A stretch of 64,000 nucleotides of DNA from Mycobacterium sp. GA-1841. Its GTDB lineage: Bacteria; Actinomycetota; Actinomycetes; Mycobacteriales; Mycobacteriaceae. The DNA is taken from contig NZ_MBEQ01000045.1 of NCBI RefSeq assembly GCF_001954135.1, forward strand, positions 24,208 to 88,207. Direction: 5' to 3'. Position 1 is the first letter of the stretch, and every line of letters starts with the position of its first letter. Below are positions 56,711 through 64,000 of this stretch, piece by piece. The notes below the pieces were generated by a model. That model made no database searches, was not told the DNA's origin, and saw only the letters and a program-made list of their open reading frames with translations. The position numbers and the translations under genes were made by a program.

Positions 56711-57637
56711 GTGACAATCCGACTCGGACTCCAGATCCCCAACTTCTCCTACGGCACCGGCGTTTCCGAACTCTTCCCCACCGTCATCGCACAGGCCCAG
56801 GAAGCCGAGGCCGCCGGCTTCGACTCCGTCTTCGTGATGGACCACTTCTACCAACTGCCCGGGCTCGGCGCCCCGGACGAGCCCATGCTCGAGGCGTACA
56901 CCGCGCTCGGCGCGCTGGCCACCGCGACACAGAAGGTACAACTGGGCACCCTCGTCACCGGAAACACCTACCGCAACCCGACGCTGCTGGCCAAGGCCAT
57001 CACCACGCTCGACGTGATCAGCGCCGGCCGCGCCATCCTCGGCATCGGCACCGGCTGGTTCGAGCTCGAGCACGACAGCCTCGGCTTTGAATTCGGCACC
57101 TTCACCGAACGTTTCAAGAAGCTCGACGAGGCCCTGCAGATCATCCTGCCGATGCTCGAAGGTAACCGCGCGACCTTCAGCGGCACGTACTACCGGACCG
57201 AGGAAGCGTTCGCCAATCCGCGTTTCCGCGACCACATTCCGCTGATGATCGGCGGGAGCGGCGAGAAGAAGACCATCCCGCTGGCCGCACGCCACTTCGA
57301 CCACCTCAACATCATCGCCAATTTCGACGAACTGCCCCGCAAACTCGACGTGATCCGGCAGCAGTGTGAGCAGATCGACCGGGATCCGGCCACGCTGGAG
57401 ACCAGCATGCTGGTGATCGCTCTGATCGGCGAGCAATACACCGCCGACGCCATCCCGCCCGACTTCCAGCAGCGCGCCGTGTTCGGCAGTGCCGAGCAGA
57501 TCGCCGAGCAACTTAAGACCAAGCTCTTCGACACCGGCGTCGACGGCGTCATCCTCAGCCCGGTCACCATGGGCGGATATGTACCCGGCGGTATCACCGC
57601 TGTCGCCGAGGTGTTGAAGCCCCTGGTATCCGGGTAG
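56711..57637 (+). CDS. F420-dependent LLM-class oxidoreductase
   Basis: A 308-residue luciferase-like TIM-barrel protein. The N-terminus IRLGLQIPNFSYGTGVSELFPTVIAQAQEAEAAGFDSVFVMDHFYQLP and the later GRAILGIGTGWFELEHDSLGFEF are typical of the F420-dependent LLM family; LMIGGSGEKKTIPLAARHFDHLNI is the phosphate-binding part. It should use reduced F420 on an unknown substrate. The GTG at 56711 gives MTIRLGLQ. Position and type agree with Rv1855c. It follows the SDR gene by 18 bases, so they are probably co-transcribed. Confidence 0.87.
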   Translation: MTIRLGLQIPNFSYGTGVSELFPTVIAQAQEAEAAGFDSVFVMDHFYQLPGLGAPDEPMLEAYTALGALATATQKVQLGTLVTGNTYRNPTLLAKAITTLDVISAGRAILGIGTGWFELEHDSLGFEFGTFTERFKKLDEALQIILPMLEGNRATFSGTYYRTEEAFANPRFRDHIPLMIGGSGEKKTIPLAARHFDHLNIIANFDELPRKLDVIRQQCEQIDRDPATLETSMLVIALIGEQYTADAIPPDFQQRAVFGSAEQIAEQLKTKLFDTGVDGVILSPVTMGGYVPGGITAVAEVLKPLVSG

Positions 57638-57734
57638 ACATTCGGTTCGGTGGGCATCTCGCCGCACCTGAGGGAATGATGCCGACTAACCTGTCGGTTG
57701 TATTGAGTGGCAAACACGTCCGCGAGGAGCAGCA

Positions 57735-59108
57735 ATGAGCCATCCCGGAGCTACGGCATCGGATCGGCATAAAGTAGTCATCATCGGATCGGGTTTCGGT
57801 GGTCTGACCGCCGCCAAGACCCTCAAACGTGCCGACGTCGACGTAAAGCTGATCGCCCGCACCACCCACCACCTGTTCCAGCCTCTGCTGTACCAGGTGG
57901 CGACCGGCATCATCTCCGAAGGCGAGATCGCCCCGGCCACCCGGGTGATCCTGCGCAAGCAGAAGAACGCCCAGGTGTTGCTGGGTGACGTCACCCATAT
58001 CGACCTGGAGAAGCGGACGGTCGACTCCGTCCTGCTGGGGCACACCTACTCCACTCCCTACGACAGTCTCATCATCGCCGCCGGCGCCGGGCAGTCGTAC
58101 TTCGGTAACGACCATTTCGCCGAGTTCGCCCCCGGCATGAAGTCGATCGACGACGCGCTGGAGTTGCGCGGACGCATCCTGGGCGCGTTCGAGCAGGCCG
58201 AACGCTCCAGCGATCCGGTACGCCGGGCCAAGCTTTTGACGTTCACCGTGGTGGGCGCCGGTCCGACCGGCGTCGAAATGGCCGGACAGATCGCCGAGTT
58301 GTCGGATCAGACCCTGCACGGCAGCTTCCGCCACATCGACCCCACCGAGGCCAGGGTGATCCTGCTCGACGCCGCACCTGCCGTACTGCCGCCCATGGGC
58401 GAGAAGCTCGGCCGCAAGGCGCGCGAACGGCTGGAGAAGATGGGCGTCGAGGTCCAGCTCGGCGCCATGGTGACCGATGTCGACCGTAATGGGTTGACTG
58501 TCAAGGATTCCGACGGCACCATCCGGCGCATCGAGTCGGCCTGCAAGGTGTGGTCGGCAGGTGTCTCGGCCAGCCCACTGGGCAAGGATCTCGCCGAGCA
58601 GTCCGGGGTGGAGCTCGACCGGGCCGGCCGGGTGAAGGTCCAGCCGGACCTGACGCTGCCCGGCCATCCCAACGTTTTCGTGGTCGGCGACATGGCTGCG
58701 GTGGACGGGGTTCCCGGTGTGGCACAGGGTGCGATCCAGGGCGGTCGGTACGCCGCCAAGCTGATCAAGCGCGAGGTCAGCGGCACCAGCCCGAAGATCC
58801 GGGCTCCGTTCGAGTACTTCGACAAGGGCTCGATGGCCACGGTGTCGCGGTTCTCGGCGGTGGCCAAGGTGGGCAAGCTGGAGTTCGCCGGGTTCTTCGC
58901 CTGGTTGTGCTGGCTGGTCCTGCACCTCGTGTATCTGGTGGGCTTCAAGACGAAGATCGTCACGCTGCTGTCGTGGACGGTGACGTTCCTGAGCACCAAG
59001 CGTGGTCAGCTCACCATCACCGAGCAACAGGCCTACGCGCGCACCAGGATTGAGGAGCTCGAAGAGATCGCGGCGTCCGTACAGGAAACCGAGCGAGCAG
59101 CGTCCTAG
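57735..59108 (+). CDS. ndh: Type II NADH dehydrogenase
   Basis: A 457-residue monotopic membrane flavoenzyme that oxidises NADH and reduces menaquinone without pumping protons. The FAD motif is VVIIGSGFGGLTAAKTL and the NADH motif is FTVVGAGPTGVEMAGQIAEL. The quinone-site signature AVDGVPGVAQGAIQGGRYAAK follows the NVFVVGDMA FAD segment. A hydrophobic C-terminal helix (FAWLCWLVLHLVYLVGF) anchors it. The order matches Rv1854c next to ureD. The ATG at 57735 follows CGAGGAGCAGCA. The stop codon shares CTAG with ureD. Confidence 0.95.
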   Translation: MSHPGATASDRHKVVIIGSGFGGLTAAKTLKRADVDVKLIARTTHHLFQPLLYQVATGIISEGEIAPATRVILRKQKNAQVLLGDVTHIDLEKRTVDSVLLGHTYSTPYDSLIIAAGAGQSYFGNDHFAEFAPGMKSIDDALELRGRILGAFEQAERSSDPVRRAKLLTFTVVGAGPTGVEMAGQIAELSDQTLHGSFRHIDPTEARVILLDAAPAVLPPMGEKLGRKARERLEKMGVEVQLGAMVTDVDRNGLTVKDSDGTIRRIESACKVWSAGVSASPLGKDLAEQSGVELDRAGRVKVQPDLTLPGHPNVFVVGDMAAVDGVPGVAQGAIQGGRYAAKLIKREVSGTSPKIRAPFEYFDKGSMATVSRFSAVAKVGKLEFAGFFAWLCWLVLHLVYLVGFKTKIVTLLSWTVTFLSTKRGQLTITEQQAYARTRIEELEEIAASVQETERAAS

Positions 59109-59752
59109 CCGGCTGCGGACGAAGGCGGCAGCCGGTCACCCTGCCAGGTGGCCAGGCTGCCACCGTGAGCCAATCCCAGTACCGTCCCGGGTGTGTCGAA
59201 TGACGCTTCGGGGTAACGCAATTCGCTGATGCAGGCGCGCGGTGCGGACAGTACGTCGTCACCCACCGCGCCGCCGCCGAGCTCGATGCGGTGCCGCAAC
59301 AGCGGCACCGAGTCCACGTCGGCGTGCACCGCGCCCGACCAGAAGCCGTCGCGCTCACCAGTTCTGCCGATCTGGATGCGCTCACGGATGCGCACCCGCG
59401 CGGATTCGGTGAGGTGCAGCCAGGTCGCACTGCGATGCAGCGAGCCGCCGGCCACCACCGTCGGCTCCGGATCGAGATCCAACTGACCGGCCACCTCAAG
59501 CTCCCAACGCGCTGTCGATTCAGGCGTGTGGGCCCCGGGCAGTGCCATCGTTGCCGCGACCGTGCGAATCCGCAGGCGGGCACCGGCTTCCACCACCAGA
59601 CGCACCGTGACGGTGTCACCACCCAGCGGCGTGGCGGCGGTGGACACCAGGTGGACGGTGTCGGGCCCAGTGCAACGGCCGGCCAGGCCGCCGGAGGCCT
59701 CGACCCGCGGTATCCGACCGGGCGTTGCCACGATGACGACTGCGGAGTGCAT
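59105..59752 (-). CDS. ureD: Urease accessory protein UreD (UreH)
   Basis: A 215-residue UreD/UreH protein that scaffolds urease maturation together with UreF and UreG. It contains ATPLGGDTVTVRLVVEAGARLRIRTVAATMALPG and ADVDSVPLLRHRIELGGGAVGDDVL, the beta-helix segments of the family. It is shorter than the enterobacterial UreD, as in other mycobacteria. The ATG overlaps the ureG stop in TGATG. The last gene of the ure operon, its stop shares CTAG with the convergent ndh gene. Confidence 0.9.
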   Translation of the reverse strand: MHSAVVIVATPGRIPRVEASGGLAGRCTGPDTVHLVSTAATPLGGDTVTVRLVVEAGARLRIRTVAATMALPGAHTPESTARWELEVAGQLDLDPEPTVVAGGSLHRSATWLHLTESARVRIRERIQIGRTGERDGFWSGAVHADVDSVPLLRHRIELGGGAVGDDVLSAPRACISELRYPEASFDTPGTVLGLAHGGSLATWQGDRLPPSSAAG

Positions 59753-60438
59753 CACGCCGACGAGGCCTGGGCGACCTTCAACTGTTCGCGCACCCAGGCC
59801 AGCACGGGCCCCGACGACGGATCCTCGGTGAGCGAGATGAGCGCCGTCGGCCGGTGTGCGCGTACCTTGGCCGCATCGCGACGCATGACGTCCAGATCCG
59901 CGCCGACCAACGGAGCCAGATCGGTCTTGTTGACCACCAACAAGTCCGAGAACGTCACGCCGGGACCGCCCTTGCGCGGCACCTTGTCCCCGCCGGCCAC
60001 GTCGATGACGAAGATCTGCACGTCCACGAGACCCGACGAGAATGTCGCGGTGAGGTTGTCGCCGCCGGATTCGACGAGGATCAGGTCGAGTCCAGGGTTC
60101 GCCTCGATCAGGTCTTCGATCGCGTCGAGGTTGGCGGTGATGTCGTCCCGGATCGCGGTGTGCGGGCAGCCGCCGGTCTGCACGGCGGCGATCCGCGCAT
60201 CGGGAAGCACCGCGTGCCTGCGCAGGAAATCGGCGTCCTCGGTGGTGTAGATGTCGTTGGTCAACACCGCCAGCGACAGCTCGTCGCGCAACTGCCGGCA
60301 CAACGCCGCCACCAACGCCGTCTTACCCGAGCCGACCGGGCCGCCGACACCGATCCGCAGCGGTTCATCGGGCCGCCGCACCCGCTTGGGCCGGTCGGCG
60401 TGGACGTGGGGTTCACCGTCGAGGAGATGTGGTGGCAT
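59752..60438 (-). CDS. ureG: Urease accessory GTPase UreG
   Basis: A 228-residue SIMIBI GTPase that delivers nickel to apo-urease. The P-loop is GPVGSGKT (33-40), and the metal-binding CPH motif is Cys91-Pro92-His93 in [32 protein letters not shown] and VVNKTDLAP complete the family signature. The N-terminus has a few His ([10 protein letters not shown]), which may bind nickel. It is followed by ureD in a TGATG overlap, and follows ureF by 23 bases. Confidence 0.96.
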   Translation of the reverse strand: MPPHLLDGEPHVHADRPKRVRRPDEPLRIGVGGPVGSGKTALVAALCRQLRDELSLAVLTNDIYTTEDADFLRRHAVLPDARIAAVQTGGCPHTAIRDDITANLDAIEDLIEANPGLDLILVESGGDNLTATFSSGLVDVQIFVIDVAGGDKVPRKGGPGVTFSDLLVVNKTDLAPLVGADLDVMRRDAAKVRAHRPTALISLTEDPSSGPVLAWVREQLKVAQASSA

Positions 60439-60461
60439 GGCGGTCCTTTCAGCTCGTCAAC

Positions 60462-61097
60462 TCAGGAAAAGAAGAGTGGTCGCTCGCGGAGCGCGTGCTG
60501 CTGGGCCAGCACGTCGAGCAGGGGGTCGGACAGATCGGCCAACCCGGTCACGGCCTCGGCGGCCACCGCATCACACCAGTCCGACAGCTCGAAGGTGAGT
60601 GTCGCGACATCGGCCGGGTCCAGCGCGAGCAGCCGCTGCGCGGCCGTGGCCGACCCCGTCATCGTGGTGTACACGACCGACAGCGCGGTCTGCTCGGGAT
60701 CCAGTTGCGCCGCCGCCCCGACCGCCCCGGTCGCGACCGCCAGATGGGGCCGCGGACCGAGCGTGTCCCACCGCGGTCCCGGCCACACCCGGCGCGCCAG
60801 CCGGACCAACCCTCGGCCCTGTGCCCGGGAGGCGTCGCGAGCGGCCGGAGCCGGAGTGCGGGCGTCGGTTTCGGCATTCGCGGTGACCGCGTCCAGTGCA
60901 CCGGTGTGGACAGCCACGGCCACCGAGGCGGTCACCAAGCCGCTGGTGCGGATGCGTCGGGTCAGATACGCGCGCAACGTGGCGAGGTCGGTGAGTAGAC
61001 CGCTGGTCACCGCCTCCTCCACGCCACCCGAATGGACGTGGCCACCGGTGGGCAGCCGCGAGTCGGCAAGGGTCAGCAGGGTTGTCAGGCTGCTCAT
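60462..61097 (-). CDS. ureF: Urease accessory protein UreF
   Basis: A 211-residue all-helical UreF. The start SLTTLLTLADSRLPTGGHVHSGGVEEAV is the family hallmark. It activates UreG in the maturation complex. Its ATG directly follows the ureC stop without a gap. The C-terminus (HALRERPLFFS) matches the conserved RLFxS-type end. Confidence 0.93.
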   Translation of the reverse strand: MSSLTTLLTLADSRLPTGGHVHSGGVEEAVTSGLLTDLATLRAYLTRRIRTSGLVTASVAVAVHTGALDAVTANAETDARTPAPAARDASRAQGRGLVRLARRVWPGPRWDTLGPRPHLAVATGAVGAAAQLDPEQTALSVVYTTMTGSATAAQRLLALDPADVATLTFELSDWCDAVAAEAVTGLADLSDPLLDVLAQQHALRERPLFFS

Positions 61098-62819
61098 CTA
61101 GAACAGGAAGTATCGCTGGGCCATGGGCAGTTCGGTGGCCGGCTGCTCGGGCCACACCTGACCGTCGATGCGCACCGTGAAGGTGTCCGGCTCGACCTGG
61201 ATGTCCGGCAGCGCATCGTTGAGCGGCATCTGCGCCTTACCGATGCGCCGAACGTTCTTGACCCCGACGAACTTTCGGCGGACGTCGAGCCGATCAGGCA
61301 AGCCGTCCTCCAGCGCCTGCGGTGCGACGAAGTGCACCGACGTGGCCGCGGCCGCGGCCGGGGTCGCGCCGAACATGGGCCGCGGCAGCACCGGCTGCGG
61401 GGTGGGGATCGATGCATTGGCGTCCCCCATAGCGGCCCAGGCGATCATTCCGCCTTTGAGTACCGCATGGGGTCGGACCCCGAAAAACGCCGGTTCCCAG
61501 AGCACCAGGTCGGCGAGCTTACCCACCTCGACCGAGCCGATCTCGCCGTCGAGGCCGTGTGCCACCGCCGGGCAGATGGTGTATTTCGCGATGTAGCGGC
61601 GGACGCGGTTGTTGTCGGCTCCGCCGTCACCGGGCAACGCACCACGCCTGCGCTTCATCACATGTGCGGTCTGCCAGGTTCGCAGCACCACCTCGCCGAT
61701 CCGTCCCATGGCCTGGGCATCACTGCCGATCATCGAGATGGCCCCGATGTCGTGCAGCAGATCCTCGGCGGCGATCGTCGACGGCCGGATCCGGCTCTCG
61801 GCGAAGGCGAGGTCCTCGGGCACACTCGGGTTGAGGTGATGACACACCATGAGCATGTCGAGATGCTCGTCGAGGGTGTTGACCGTATGGGGGCGGGTCG
61901 GATTGGTCGAGCTCGGCAACACGTTCGGATGTGAGGCGACGGTGATGATGTCGGGCGCGTGCCCGCCACCGGCACCCTCGGTGTGATACGCGTGGATACC
62001 GCGACCCTTGATTGCGGCCAAGGTGTTCTCGACGAAGCCGGCCTCATTGAGTGTGTCGGTGTGGACGTTGACCTGCACCCCGGCGGCTTCGGCCACCGTG
62101 AGGCAGGCGTCGATCGCCGCCGGCGTGGTGCCCCAGTCCTCGTGCAGCTTGAATCCCACTGCGCCACCACGTAACTGCTCCCACAAGGCGTCGGAGCTGA
62201 CGGTGTTTCCCTTGCCCAGCAGCGCGATGTTGAGTGGCCAGGAATCCAGCGCTTCCAGCATTCGGGCCAGGTGCCAGGCGCCCGGGGTGACCGTGGTGGC
62301 CTTACTCCCCTCCGCCGGCCCGGTGCCCCCGGCCACGATCGTGGTGATGCCGCCGCCGAGTGCCTCTTCCATGACCTGCGGACAGATCAGGTGCACGTGG
62401 CAGTCGATGGCGCCCGCGGTCAGGATGCGACCGTTGCCGCCGATGATCTCGGTCGACGGCCCGACGACCAGAGCCGGGTGCACGCCGGTCATGATGTCGG
62501 GATTGCCGGCCTTTCCGATCCCCACGATGCGGCCATCACGGATCCCGATGTCGGCCTTGATGATTCCCCAGTGGTCGATGATGACGGCACCGGTGATGAC
62601 GGTGTCCGGTGCGCCGTCGGCCCGGGTGGCGCGGGACTGGCCCATCGACTCGCGCAGCACCTTGCCGCCGCCGAACACGGCCTCGTTGCCGGCCAGATCC
62701 GGCCCGCCGCTGCGGTCCTCGGTGATCTCGACGAACAGGTCGGTGTCGGCCAGCCGGATCCGGTCGCCGGCGGTCGGTCCGAACAGCGCCGCGTAGCGGG
62801 CTCGGGACAGCTCGGTCAC
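61098..62819 (-). CDS. ureC: Urease alpha subunit UreC
   Basis: A 573-residue catalytic subunit that hydrolyses urea to ammonia and carbamate. The nickel ligands are in place: His141 and His143 ([10 protein letters not shown]), the carbamylated Lys224 ([13 protein letters not shown]), and later His in [13 protein letters not shown] and the flap MVCHHLNPS. Length and pattern are standard. ureB overlaps by 4 bases upstream and ureF follows immediately. The whole ureABCFGD operon runs on the minus strand. Confidence 0.97.
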   Translation of the reverse strand: MTELSRARYAALFGPTAGDRIRLADTDLFVEITEDRSGGPDLAGNEAVFGGGKVLRESMGQSRATRADGAPDTVITGAVIIDHWGIIKADIGIRDGRIVGIGKAGNPDIMTGVHPALVVGPSTEIIGGNGRILTAGAIDCHVHLICPQVMEEALGGGITTIVAGGTGPAEGSKATTVTPGAWHLARMLEALDSWPLNIALLGKGNTVSSDALWEQLRGGAVGFKLHEDWGTTPAAIDACLTVAEAAGVQVNVHTDTLNEAGFVENTLAAIKGRGIHAYHTEGAGGGHAPDIITVASHPNVLPSSTNPTRPHTVNTLDEHLDMLMVCHHLNPSVPEDLAFAESRIRPSTIAAEDLLHDIGAISMIGSDAQAMGRIGEVVLRTWQTAHVMKRRRGALPGDGGADNNRVRRYIAKYTICPAVAHGLDGEIGSVEVGKLADLVLWEPAFFGVRPHAVLKGGMIAWAAMGDANASIPTPQPVLPRPMFGATPAAAAATSVHFVAPQALEDGLPDRLDVRRKFVGVKNVRRIGKAQMPLNDALPDIQVEPDTFTVRIDGQVWPEQPATELPMAQRYFLF

Positions 62820-63130
62820 GAGTTCTCCAATCGGCCAGGCGGATCCAGACTGATGCCGTGCACCTCGCGGGTCCCGCCGAGTGGAACCAGGGAAACCCGC
62901 TGGGCCACACCGGGTTCGAAGCGGACGGCGGTGCCGGCCGGGATGTCGAGGCGGTGTCCGCGGGCGGCGGTCCGGTCGAAATCCAGCGCGGCATTCGCCT
63001 GCGGCAGATGCACGTGGCTGCCGACCTGCACCGGCCGGTCACCGGTGTTGACGATGTCCAAGATCAGCCGGCACGCACCGGCATTGAGCGTGATGGCGCC
63101 TTCCCCGAACACGATCTCCCCGGGGATCAT
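62816..63130 (-). CDS. ureB: Urease beta subunit UreB
   Basis: A 104-residue beta subunit. The start [18 protein letters not shown] and the segment [39 protein letters not shown] are the family signatures. It overlaps both ureA and ureC by 4 bases. It is not fused to the gamma subunit, as in other mycobacteria. Confidence 0.95.
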   Translation of the reverse strand: MIPGEIVFGEGAITLNAGACRLILDIVNTGDRPVQVGSHVHLPQANAALDFDRTAARGHRLDIPAGTAVRFEPGVAQRVSLVPLGGTREVHGISLDPPGRLENS

Positions 63131-63429
63131 GCGATCGGGTGGTGGACGGTGACCAGTTTGGTGCCGTCGGGAAAGGTGGCCTCGACCTGCACGTCGTCGA
63201 GCATCTCCGGGACCCCCTCCATCACCTGCTCGCGGGTCAGCACGTCACGTCCACTCACCATGAGCTCGGACACGGTGCGTCCGTCACGAGCGCCCTCCAG
63301 CAGATGATCGGTGATCACCGCGACGGCCTCGGGATGGTTGAGCCGCAGACCGCGAGCCTGCCGGCGCCGCGCCAGGTCGGCGGCATACGAGATGAGTAGG
63401 CGCTCCTGCTCATGCGGGGTCAAACGCAT
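63127..63429 (-). CDS. ureA: Urease gamma subunit UreA
   Basis: A 100-residue gamma subunit. The start [39 protein letters not shown] is the signature, and the end [14 protein letters not shown] is conserved. The ATG at 63429 gives the usual length; a longer frame upstream overlaps the thioesterase gene and is not homologous. It is the first gene of the ure operon, 44 bases after the thioesterase. Confidence 0.95.
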   Translation of the reverse strand: MRLTPHEQERLLISYAADLARRRQARGLRLNHPEAVAVITDHLLEGARDGRTVSELMVSGRDVLTREQVMEGVPEMLDDVQVEATFPDGTKLVTVHHPIA

Positions 63430-63473
63430 AGTGGGCGATACTGCCATGGCAAGCGCCGTCCGGCAGCGCTCGA

Positions 63474-63875
63474 CTATTGCGCGACGTTCTGCAGACGCAC
63501 CTGGCCGCGGGCCACCGTCTTCCCGTTCTCGTCGGTGATCGTGATGAGCCACAACTGCTGACGCCGCCCGCGGTGGATGGGTTCTGAAACCGCCGTCACC
63601 GTGCCCGTCCCGATGGCGCGGAGGAAGTCGGTGTTGTTGTTGACGCCGACCACGGTGCCGCCGCCGTTCTGCGACAACCAGATGTGACCGGACACGCTCG
63701 CCAGGCTCTCGATGATCGAGCAGTAGACCCCGCCGTGCACGATGCCCCAGGGCTGCAGCAGCTTCTCGGTGATGGTCAGCTGCGCGCGACCGCCGTCCGG
63801 GGTGAGTTCCAGATACGTCAGGCCCAGTTCGGTGTCGAATCCCTTTTCCAGCCCTTCGGGCGAATCAGTGGTCAC
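63474..63875 (-). CDS. PaaI/hotdog-fold thioesterase (Rv1847-like)
   Basis: A 133-residue hotdog protein of the PaaI type. The active-site helix is [21 protein letters not shown], and the following strand [22 protein letters not shown] is conserved. It should cleave acyl-CoA thioesters. M. tuberculosis Rv1847 lies in the same position before ureA. It is only 44 bases from ureA on the same strand, so it may lead the urease transcript. The gene starts at 63875, about 25 bases before the low-quality end. Confidence 0.85.
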   Translation of the reverse strand: MTTDSPEGLEKGFDTELGLTYLELTPDGGRAQLTITEKLLQPWGIVHGGVYCSIIESLASVSGHIWLSQNGGGTVVGVNNNTDFLRAIGTGTVTAVSEPIHRGRRQQLWLITITDENGKTVARGQVRLQNVAQ

Positions 63876-63895
63876 AGCCTTCGTGTCTACACGGC

Positions 63896-64000
63896 GGGCC
63901 GGCGAAAAGATGCGGGCGGGGGGGCCCGGGGGGCCGAACGGGGGCCCCCGCCCTCGAGCGGACCGGGGGGGGGGGGGGGCTTTAGGCGGCCCCCCCCCGG
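63896..64000. other. Low-complexity G/C homopolymer end, probably contig-end artefact
   Basis: The last roughly 100 bases consist mostly of runs of G and C (a run of about 15 G near 63965, others of 6 to 10), without codon structure. It looks like low-quality read ends rather than biology. The true promoter region of the thioesterase/urease operon is therefore missing or unreliable. Confidence 0.8.

Overview
The window is high-GC actinobacterial DNA from a mycobacterium. The markers are an antigen 85 mycolyltransferase (FbpC type), the Apa/MPT32 fibronectin attachment protein, an MPT53-type thioredoxin, BfrA, an Rv2629-type protein, F420-dependent enzymes and many small secreted proteins of mycobacterial type. 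A full-length lon protease, which the M. tuberculosis complex lacks, points to a non-tuberculous, probably rapid-growing species (Mycolicibacterium type). No rRNA, tRNA, CRISPR array, insertion sequence or prophage is visible. The right end (from about 63,900) collapses into G and C homopolymers and looks like the poor-quality end of a contig.

Layout. 1-3.2 kb: minus-strand block of an MPT53-like thioredoxin, CcdA and a threonine dehydratase cut by the left edge, plus two small mycobacterial proteins. 3.4-13.3 kb: a P450, an Rv2629/eRF1-like protein, a cupredoxin lipoprotein with an amino-acid permease, a glycosyltransferase, an SDR, an N-acyl-D-amino-acid deacylase with an NTF2-like protein, a VOC protein and an AhpD-like protein. 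13.3-17.1 kb: an iron-storage neighbourhood with an Rv1877-type MFS exporter, BfrA and, divergently, a duplicated-domain protein translationally coupled to a Bfd ferredoxin behind an IdeR-like box. 17-25 kb: enoyl-CoA hydratase, EthD-like, FUSC, thioesterase, TPR protein, nucleoside deaminase and GH13 genes. 25-31.6 kb: a cyclase-like receptor overlapping an MscS channel with a cyclic-nucleotide domain, then fbpC with a clear terminator, and a membrane molybdopterin oxidoreductase. 31.8-40.8 kb: lon, an acyltransferase, CycA-type permease, Ddn-type protein, an MpaB-type gene between two related small membrane proteins, a lipoprotein, DUF72 and a ferredoxin reductase. 41-44.7 kb: a two-gene operon of a winged-helix-like protein and a 1049-residue AAA plus HerA-like ATPase; this is the best candidate for an undescribed system. 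44.7-50.7 kb: thiolase-like protein, phosphoketolase, CPBP protease and a CGNR regulator.

From about 50.7 kb to the end the gene order follows M. tuberculosis Rv1862 down to Rv1847 (adhA-like, Rv1861-like, apa, modC, modB, Rv1856c-like SDR, Rv1855c-like F420 oxidoreductase, ndh, ureDGFCBA, thioesterase). The exceptions are that modA is missing and a CDGP-type secreted protein sits beside apa.

Genes are tightly packed: ATGA or TGATG overlaps are common inside operons, and several convergent pairs share their stop codons. Assignments rest on reading the proteins and on remembered family features; no database search was run.
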